In this document: positions 56,254-64,000 of the stretch, piece after piece
How positions within the stretch are numbered: the stretch's first letter is position 1
How the letters are laid out: each line of letters begins with the position of its first letter
Assembly: GCA_019426215.1 (NCBI GenBank)
Contig: CM033393.1
Span: forward strand, 48,114,645 to 48,178,644
Reading direction: 5' to 3'
Length of the DNA: 64,000 bases
Origin: Buddleja alternifolia
Taxonomy: Eukaryota > Streptophyta > Magnoliopsida > Lamiales > Scrophulariaceae
Notes under the pieces: generated by a model
The model's input: only the letters and a program-made list of their open reading frames with translations
Databases searched by the model: none
Told to the model about the DNA's origin: nothing
Translations under genes and position numbers: made by a program

Positions 56254-57824
56254 TGATATATGTTATTTTTACACTAGTTTTTTCCCGTTTATTGACTTGG
56301 TTTTGATTGTTTTCATGATAATTTGATGACATATGATGCTTGGACCCTTGTTTTCTCATATTTTCTAGAATAACATATCATTTGGAGAAAAGAACAAGAA
56401 TTGAAGATAAATCATGCATAAAGATACAAACTGTCTGCGCAGTGCTAGAGTTTATGGAATAGATTTCTCTACCCATGTCCAAATTACACACTTCTTATAC
56501 CAATGGAAAGATAAGAGGCAAAGGTACATTTCTTATGTTGAAGACAAAGATCAGATATGTAGGGAAGGAGGTGAAAACGTCATCGGAAGAGACGTCTTAC
56601 GATGGAGTTTTCTCATTCAGTGACTTGTGAGACAATTTTGTCATCTTTAACGTTTGATTTCGGCCCTAGTGTCTTCTGGAGAGTTGTAGATCTTTGTTTT
56701 AGGATTCTACAGCAACTTGAATCAGTGAATTCCGACATCGGTAGAGAAAGTTAAGCGAAGTTTACCAAAACTGGCTGGAGCAGCAGGGGACGAACGCCGC
56801 GGCATTCACATGCAGTAGCCAACGCCGAGGCGTTCAACAAGCGAACGCCGCGGCGTTCGAGGCAGCGGGTTGGTCTATAAATACCCCTTTTAGCCATTTT
56901 TTACCCTAACTCACCTTGGATATCAGCAACCACACGAAAATAGAGAGAGGGAGAGCTTAGAAGAGAAGATTAAAGGTCAAAACATGGAGAATTCAACAAG
57001 GAATCCACATCTCTACAAGAATTAGGGAGTTTTTACATATTTGTTTCTTGAATTTGTTCAAATTTCCTATGACTTGTATGATTTATATTTGCACTTTTGA
57101 CATGAATATGAGCTAAACTTGTTTGATTGAGGCCATGGATAGGCCGTTTATGTTATTTTGATTGTTGATTTGTTGGTGTTTATTGGATTAATTTTGGTTT
57201 TAGCTATGTATTCAATATTTGATCTCAATGCTACATTTGCTTGATCACCAAGTGTTTGATAAAATGCCTAGGTTAGAGATCGAGAGATAATAACCTAGGG
57301 AAGATATAAATATTGAATACCCTATAGTTAAACCGACTAGAGATAGACTCGATTTCTTTAGGTGGCTTTCCATTCACGTGGGGAATTCCTAGACCTTAAA
57401 TGCATCCTCGTTAATCGGGTTTTCATATAGAGATATATAGGAAATCGTTACCAAGGGTAGGGTTGCTATGCCAAGAGATTGGGTAGTACGTACGTTAGGG
57501 AATTTCGCCTTAGCTAAATCAATCTAATAATCCAATAGAACCTAAATCACAATCTAAATGCATAATCGGTTGAACCATGTGCCTTGATCGCTTCTCTCTA
57601 TTGTTTCCTCCCTTTATTTGGTGTGACGTTGCCTTAGTTTATTTTCTAGTATTTATTAATTAGTTAATCAAGCTTTCTATCGACCGATTTAACTTAGAAT
57701 TGAGTAATATAGTGGTCTTGGTACTTAGATTATAGTTGTCCCTGCGGATACGATAACCCCGGACTTAGAAATCCACTTTACTACTTACGCGACCTAGTTC
57801 TCTTGCTAGGATTTTGTCGTGTCA
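56254..57824 (+). repeat. LARD 5' LTR
   Basis: Starts TGATATATGTT and ends CGTGTCA, 1,571 bp. A chance 69-codon frame (56414-56623) is conserved in both LTRs, but this follows from their common origin. Confidence 0.88.
56792..56882 (+). promoter_or_regulatory. CpG palindromes and TATA box in the LARD LTR
   Basis: GAACGCCGCGGCATTC (56792-56807), AACGCCGAGGCGTTC (56821-56835) and the perfect palindrome GAACGCCGCGGCGTTC (56843-56858) stand upstream of CTATAAATA (56874-56882). The 3' LTR has four such units (61194-61282) before its TATA box (61299-61307). The position suggests U3 enhancer repeats. Confidence 0.65.
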
Positions 57825-57830
57825 AGTTTT

Positions 57831-57848
57831 TGGCGCCGTTGCCGGGGA
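57831..57848 (+). other. Primer binding site for tRNA-Asp
   Basis: TGGCGCCGTTGCCGGGGA is the exact complement of the last 15 nt of the tRNA-Asp gene at 36783-36797 plus CCA. It lies 6 bp inside the 5' LTR border. Confidence 0.92.
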
Positions 57849-57935
57849 CAACTATGGTATCTAATATCGAGATTCTCTTATTCGTTCTGAGCTTAAGTCA
57901 ATTTTTTATTTTGTATATTTCTAGTTCTTGAAGAT

Positions 57936-59090
57936 ATGAGTGCTTATAACTTTCAATGGCCATGTCAGGATATGGATTCATCAATCACCACATCAAGCTC
58001 AATGCAAATGGAATCCTATGAGCCCACCTACCATCCCGATTGGATAAATCACCCAAGCTCAACATGTCAAAATAACATGATATATCCCGGTTGGATAAAT
58101 CATCCAAGCTCAACATGGAGTTACAACAATGATGCAATGATACTTTCATCGGGGTTTGACCATGCCGGTAGCCTTCCTTACCAACAATATGATAGTTTTC
58201 ATCAACAAGAGCTAGAGACGAGGTCTAAAATTGAGGCCTTGGGGAATGAATTTAGTGTATGGGTACAAGCTAGCATAAAGGAGGCAGAAGCAAGTTTCGA
58301 GGAGTCAGAAGCTCGAAGAAAGGAGTCAGAAGCTCATAGAAAGGAAGTGGCAAGATTAGTAAATCAAGCAGTCAACTTATGGAAGGAGAGAGCGCCTTGC
58401 ACCATGGAGAGTAGCACCAAAGAGAATGAGGCATCCCTCAATATAGAAGTTGAATAAGGTTTTGATTTAGAACTACAATGTCTACATCCTATCACTAAAG
58501 AAGAACCACCTCCCGAATCCATGTGTGTTAAAATAGAGGCAAAAACAACTGAGCATATACGAATGAAGAAAGAGATTTTTAAATCCATTTCACGACATGG
58601 CCAAGAAAGAACATTAGAAATCTTCAAGAACCCAATGCCACCTACCATCATATCCCTTGAATTCTTAAGGGAATCCATCAATCACCGGAGGGATATAGTG
58701 GAAGATGGTCAAGTCAAAGTATGCAACTTCAATGATTCATCCGAGACATACACCATGAAATCAAGTGATACTACGGATGAGAATGACAAAATCATAGGGT
58801 ATATAAATCACTTGGAGATTTCACCATTGAGGTTGCCAACGACAAGACTAGGGGAGTTTGAGACAGTCACACACCAATTGTATCCATCAATTGATGATCC
58901 CCCTCCTCTAGAATTTACACTTTACTCTTTGCATTTCAATTACATATTTATAGAAGAGAATTTGTGCTCACTTTTGATTATTCCAGGTTTTATGATAAAG
59001 ATTGGAGGGGATATGCCATTACGCAATTGGAAAAAGCATAAGAAAACTCGTCCCTACAAAGTTGGCATTGCTCCTTACAATCCACCGTGA
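57936..59090 (+). CDS. LARD internal reading frame with one internal stop
   Basis: One frame of 385 codons runs from ATG 57936 to TGA 59088-59090, interrupted only by TAA at 58455-58457. The first part (173 residues) has two related PxWINHPSST segments (DWINHPSSTCQNN, GWINHPSSTWSYN) and a charged helix with SIKEAEASFEESEARRKESE, a likely coiled coil. The second part (from about codon 175, ATG 58521) is acidic, then ends in KKHKKTRPYKVGIAPYNPP. No RT, integrase or protease motif and no CCHC knuckle is seen. Similar proteins occur inside plant LARD-type elements with unknown role. A gag-like role is a guess. Confidence 0.55.
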
Positions 59091-60655
59091 GCAATGCAAG
59101 GAGTCGAGCTAATGACGTTAAACAAGCGCTTCTTGGGAGGCAACCCAAGTTTCTTTTATTGCATTCTTTCTTTTCTTTTGTGCCTTTGTTTTTTTTTTCT
59201 CCCCCTTGACTCGTTTTAATATGGTTTCCTTTGAGTTTTCTCTCGTTCAGGTTTTGATCACAGTTTGATCCTGGGATATGAGCCCAACACCATGCTCCCC
59301 CCGTTTCTCTCCATTTCAGGGTTGTATCGCTTATCCCTCTTACCTTGCATTTATTTCATGAACATTGAGGACAATGTTTAAATTAAGTTTGGGGGTACAA
59401 CCTTGTTGATATAGAATTCACGAATTGGTGCACCCTTGCATGAGAGCATAATGCGTTTGAATATCTCTACTCTCTCGAAGTCAAAGTCCCTTATCTGTGG
59501 TTAACATGTCATATGTTGTGACTTGAAAGCCCTTTTTAGTCATGCTTATGCGATTTTTTTGAGGATTTAAAACTTTGGACTTTCAATTTTGTTGACTTTG
59601 AAGTGTGTTTTAATGTTGTGAAGTCATAAAATGATTTAGGCCATCTTTCATTGTTGTTAGCCTTACATTTTGGCCTTCTCTATATTGCATAATCTCTAGA
59701 CTTTGATTTGAGCCGTATTGATAAGAATGGAGTGTGCTAAGCACACTAGAAACCACCATTCGACTTTATTTCATAAGCCACGACAACCACCTTCTACCCT
59801 AAAAGAAAAACAATGTCTTGCACCCAATCAAGAGAGTTTAGAACTTCATATCATTTGACTTGAATATGGGTAGTCACCTTGTTTTGATTTGAATGTATAT
59901 GAGTTAGTTAGTGATGTTTTGGCCATGTTGGGATATTGGAGGTTTGAAGTATTATGTAAAAAAGGGGATGAAATGAAAACTTGAGCAATGGGCTAAATAG
60001 TCGAGAGAGAGATAGATATATATATATGAAAAAAAATTGTGCTCTCGACTAGGCTTGAATCTTGGCACTCATTTTGATCATTTGGCTTGAAATTCTGTGT
60101 ACAACCCGATATGAAAAGAAACAAGTTTGGGGGTTGTAAGTTGAAAAGCAAAAGAGAATGAAAAAGGGATAAGTGATAAGTTGTGAAAGTTTATGTAGTC
60201 TATTTGTGAATTTAGATTGATGATTTTGAGTTATAGGCTCTCTTGACTTAGTCACTTTATCCATATCTTCCGGTCCTAGCCATCACCTAGCCTTACGTTA
60301 CAAACCGGAAAGACCTTTTGATTGTGACTTTTGCACTTTATACACACCGATGGGTTAATGAATGTTGAATTGTTCCAATGTCTTTACTTTCCAATTGATT
60401 TGCATAATCTTGTCTAAAGTGTGCTCTTGACATGAACATGGGCGTGGGAGTTCATGATTTAGGGATGGAAACTAAGATTTTGTGAGGTTTTCAAATTGTT
60501 GAATGTTCAAAAGCATCGTGTAGTTTTTCATAATCAATTTTGAAGATATAATGCTTGCTGTTGTGTGTATGAATTGGCAAATGAAAATTTCAATCTTCAT
60601 GTGTGTGCTTGATTGTATTTGATCGAAGACGATCAAAGCTAAGTTTGGGGGTAGT
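59091..60655. other. Non-coding interior of the LARD element
   Basis: Starts with GACGTTAAACAAGCGCTTCT and GGGAGGCAACCC, common after the coding part of plant Gypsy-type elements. No protein frame of note. Contains several AAGTTTGGGGGT-like purine tracts (59386, 60124, 60642). Confidence 0.6.
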
Positions 60656-62246
60656 TGATATATGTTATTTTTACACTAGTTTTCCCCCGTTTATTGACTT
60701 GATTTTGATTGTTTTCATGATAATTTGATGACATATGATGCTTGGACCCTTGTTTTCTCATATTTTCTAGAATAACATATCATTTGGAGAAAAGAACCAG
60801 AATTGAAGATAAATCATGCATAAAGATACAAACTGTCTGCGCAGTGCTAGAGTTTATGGAATAGATTTCTCTACCCATGTCCAAATTACACACTTCTTAT
60901 ACCAATGGAAAGATAAGAGGCAAAGGTACATTTCTTATGTTGAAGACAAAGATCAGATATGTAGGGAAGGAGGTGAAAACGTCATCGGAAGAGATGTCTT
61001 ACGATGGAGTTTTCTCATTCAGTGACTTGTGAGACAATTTTGTCATCTTTAACGTTTGATTTCGGCCCTAGTGTCTTCTGGAGAGTTGTAGATCTTTGTT
61101 TTAGGATTCTACAACAACTTGAATCAGTGAATTCCGACATCGGTAGAGAAAGTTAAGCGAAGTTTACCAAAACTGGCTGGAGCAGCAGGGAACGAACGCC
61201 GAGGCGTTCATCCACGAACGCCGCGGCGTTCACATGCAGTAGCCAACGCCGAGGTGTTCAACAAGCGAACGCCGCGGCGTTCGAGGCAGCGGGTTGGTCT
61301 ATAAATACCCCTTTTAGCCATTTTTTACCCTAACTCACCTTGGATATCAGCAACCACACGAAAATAGAGAGAGGGAGAGCTTAGAAGTGAAGATTAAAGG
61401 TCAAAACATGGAGAATTCAACAAGGAATCCACATCTCTACAAGAATTAGGGAGTTTTTACATATTTGTTTCTTGAATTTGTTCAAATCTCCTATGACTTG
61501 TATGATTTATATTTGCACTTTTGACATGAATATGAGTTAAACTTGTTTGATTGAGGCCATGGATAGGCCGTTTATGTTATTTTGATTGTTGATTTGTTGG
61601 TGTTTATTGGATTAATTTTGGTTTTAGCTATGTATTCAATATTTGATCTCAATGCTACATTTGCTTGATCACCAAGTGTTTGATAAAATGCCTAGGTTAG
61701 AGATCGAGAGATAATAACCTAGGGAAGATATAAACATTGAATACCCTATAGTTAAACCGACTAGAGATAGACTCGATTTCTTTAGGTGGCTTTCCATTCA
61801 CGTGGGGAATTCCTAGACCTTAAATGCATCCTCGTTAATCGGGTTTTCATATAGAGATATATAGAAATCGTTACCAAGGGTAGGGTTGCTATGCCAAGAG
61901 ATTGGGTAGTACGTACGTTAGGGAATTTCGCCTTAGCTAAATCAATCTAATAATCCAATAGAACCTAAATCACAATCTAAATGCATAATCGGTTGAACCA
62001 TGTGCCTTGATCGCTTCTCTCTATTGTTTCCTCCCTTTATTTGGTGTGACGTTGCCTTAGTTTATTTTCTAGTATTTATTAATTAGTTAATCAACCTTTC
62101 TATCGACCGATTTAACTTAGAATTGAGTAATATAGTAGTCTTGATACTTAGATTATAGTTGTCCCTGCGGATACGATAACCCCGGACTTAGAAATCCACT
62201 TTACTACTTACGCGACCTAGTTCTCTTGCTAGGATTTTGTCGTGTC
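60656..62246 (+). repeat. LARD 3' LTR
   Basis: 1,591 bp, starting TGATATATGTT right after the purine tract. It ends CGTGTC without the final A of the 5' LTR and has one more palindromic GAACGCC unit than the 5' copy. Confidence 0.88.
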
Positions 62247-62283
62247 CGGTTTGAGCTCATTGACAGTCCTAATGACCAATAGG

Positions 62284-64000
62284 TACCTTGAATTAATTTG
62301 GTGAGATTAATTCATGGTCTAATTAATTATGTGGATAATCAATTAAGCCTTTGGGATTTGAATTATTGCTAGCGTGTTAATGAGCCTAAGGATTCACACA
62401 CTTACTTAGTGTAGTATCAATTGGCTCAATTAATTCTTTGTAAATTAATGAAAAGATTAATTAATTAAAAATAATTAATTAAGGAAAAATATCTTAATTA
62501 ATTAAAGTCTCTAATTTAATATTGAAATATTATATTAGTTAGTAGAAAGTTAATTAATGGTCTAGTTAATTTAATGAAGATAATATTTAATTAATTGGGT
62601 TTAATTAAATATATTAAATTGGGTCAAGTCAAATTATTAAGTCAATGGACAAATTAATAAATGACTTGGGGCCTAAAAGAACAAAGGAGGAAGAAAAACC
62701 CACTAGGTCAAGAGATCTAGTGGGAACGCCCGCTTTGGGCATGTATGGGAAAGAATTGTAGCCGGTTTTAATTTTTATAATTTGTTTCCGCTGCGTTCGC
62801 ATCCCCGGGGCTATCCTAACACGTGTACTAAGTGATTCAACTAAAAGATACAAGTATTATTTGTAATGATTAGAATGCATAAGGTCAGGGATAACAATAG
62901 GGCGGTATAAAGCGTGTTTGGCAAAACTCTTCTCCTTATCCCCGAATGTTAGCTCTTGAGTAGTGTGGAAATGGGCGAGAACGGGCGGAATCCCCGGCAG
63001 ACCCAGCAGACCACTATGTCCCCCTATTTCGAATCCATATGGAGCGTCTAGTGTCGACAGAGGTTCCTGACCTAACAACAAAGAACAATGATCAACAACA
63101 GTGATTTCGAACATCACTTATGGAAATATAAGAGTAAGGAAACCAGAGAGTATAAATCCTTCTGTAAATCTTTAATTTAGTGTCCATTGAGTGTCTTTTA
63201 GGGACATCTTTCAAGGACGGTTAAATGGTCTTATTTTATTTTAATGGGGACCGGACATGGGAAATAGGGCAGGAAGGATCTTCTTCCTTGTAGCTATTGA
63301 GCTAGAGCTCAACGCCCCACCTTGCCAAGTGTCTGTCAGAGTTGGGTTCAACCTGTTAAACCTATTTGAGTAATGTAAATTCATTAATTCACCCAATGAT
63401 CCGCCCTAACCTGCAATGACCCGACCGAATTTGAACCTAGTGAAGTTTAGATTTGATAAATTCAATTGACCTCTAAAATCTACTATAACAACATACTTAA
63501 ATTTCACATAAGTAATAACCAAATTAAGATCCATATAATCCAAGAATTAATAAACCAACAATATAGACAAATATTATAAAATTTCACACAAACAATAAAC
63601 AAATCATATCCATAAGTCCAAATTTAACACTCACATCATCAATATGTCATTTGGAAGAGAGGGGTTTCTACCGGATGATTTGGACTTTGGTTCTCAATTT
63701 CTAAATTAAAATATCAAGCTATATTGAAAAATAATAAAAAATTATAAATAACATAGGCGGGGCGGGTTATACTAAACCCGCTACTTGCCTCGAACCTGGC
63801 GTGGGTTAGAATCTTTAAACTTCATAACCCACTCCACAACCCATTTGGCGAACCCGAACCCGCCCTAAACGGGGTGGGTTAAGGTCAGATATTCATCTAC
63901 CCCTAAGACTGAAAGACGAACCAAACTACTCGATACTCGACTCGAGCTTGATCGCTAAAAGCTTGTTTAAGCTCGGTTCGTCAACATATCAAACCAATCT
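62284..64000. other. Repeat-rich spacer without a recognised gene
   Basis: 62400-62640 is dense in TTAATTAA. 62690-62830 (with CCGCTGCGTTCGCATCCCC) resembles the end of a Copia-type LTR. 62857-63117 has a minus-strand frame of 86 codons without a recognised product (GFEIGGHSGLLGLPGIPPVL). 63370-63905 has AACCCGCCC/GGGCGGGTT repeats in inverted positions, probably another MITE-like element. 63915-64000 carries AGCTCGAGC motifs as at 55400. None can be bounded. Confidence 0.4.

Larger units (their letters stand above)
56254..62246 (+). mobile_element. Non-autonomous LTR retrotransposon (LARD-like), 6 kb, young
   Basis: LTRs 56254-57824 and 60656-62246 differ at only about 15-20 substitutions plus one 20-odd-bp indel by eye, roughly 1 percent. 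A primer site complementary to tRNA-Asp follows the 5' LTR, and a purine tract (AAGTTTGGGGGTAG) precedes the 3' LTR. The internal 2.8 kb has no protease, RT, RNase H or integrase. It has one broken reading frame and then the CGCTTCTTGGGAGGCAACCC block familiar from plant Ty3/Gypsy internal regions. It must rely on proteins from another element. No 5-bp target duplication is seen. Confidence 0.9.
55394..62271. mobile_element. Mutator-like element of the AGCTCG type, split by an LTR element
   Basis: A 9-bp direct repeat ATGACCAAT (55385-55393 and 62272-62280) brackets it. Terminal repeats are AGGTCTGTCAATCAAGCCGA and, inverted from the right, AGGACTGTCAATGAGCTC. The left part 55400-56250 repeats AAGCCGAGC/GAGCTTGGGCTCG motifs at both sides of an AT-rich core. 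Most of the right end was displaced by the retrotransposon at 56254-62246; only about 25 bp remain on its far side. Confidence 0.75.

Noticed and set aside
56414..56623. 69-residue frame repeated at 60816-61025
   Set aside because: Identical only because it lies in both LTRs of one young element; no independent sign of coding.
62857..63117. 86-codon minus-strand frame
   Set aside because: No recognisable domain, no exon support, and it lies among repeats; kept only as a note in the spacer entry.
1..64000. CRISPR arrays, operons or phage-like systems
   Set aside because: The DNA is a plant nuclear segment; repeats are explained by transposons and microsatellites, and no regular spacer-repeat array exists.

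Overview
This is a plant nuclear window, most likely a dicot. It has AT-rich spacers, intron-split genes with GT-AG borders, plant-only families (GRAS, R2R3-MYB, PGG-ankyrin, UDP-arabinose mutase, CYP85A), eukaryotic tRNA genes, and many nested transposable elements. The gene set would fit an asterid, but that is only an impression.

Six host protein genes are supported by full exon models built by eye: an R2R3-MYB factor (8263-9239, minus, 3 exons), a BDA1-like ankyrin/PGG membrane protein (23984-25773, plus, 2 exons), an SCL3-like GRAS protein (27724-28980, plus, intronless), tRNA m2,2G26 methyltransferase TRM1 (31358-35848, plus, 12 exons), UDP-arabinopyranose mutase/RGP (37123-39525, minus, 4 exons) and the brassinosteroid C-6 oxidase CYP85A (44136-46869, minus, 8 exons). 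Two tRNA genes are present: Ile(AAU) at 7776-7849 and Asp(GUC) at 36726-36797. These genes look functionally independent; nothing suggests a metabolic cluster.

The rest is mostly mobile DNA. 1921-7085 is a decayed Copia retrotransposon with both LTRs and a 5-bp target duplication. 9774-16767 is a complete CACTA (En/Spm) element with termini, 3-bp target duplication and subterminal repeats. It carries a TNP1/Transposase_24-like gene and a captured F-box/LRR gene broken by one stop codon. 21110-23216 is an L1-type LINE 3' part, split by a Mutator-like element that itself holds a possible NYN-domain gene fragment. 55394-62271 is a Mutator-like element with a young 6-kb non-autonomous LTR retrotransposon (LARD-like) inside it; the primer site of that retrotransposon matches the 3' end of the tRNA-Asp encoded in this window.

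Small elements are common and many can be delimited exactly. Seven short elements with 9-bp (or near 9-bp) direct repeats point to Mutator-like MITEs (711, 1616, 21226, 30505, 34079, 38510, 49141). There is a TTA-flanked Tourist/Harbinger-like MITE in TRM1 intron 11 (35329) and two tRNA-derived SINEs with target duplications (17097 and 30038).

An apparent promoter and first exon with site II and telo-box motifs (20186-20590) has no recognisable coding body and runs into the LINE. I found no clearly new biochemical system. The most interesting objects are the gene-carrying CACTA element, the nested LARD with palindromic repeats upstream of its TATA box, and the set of exactly bounded MITEs, three of them inside introns.
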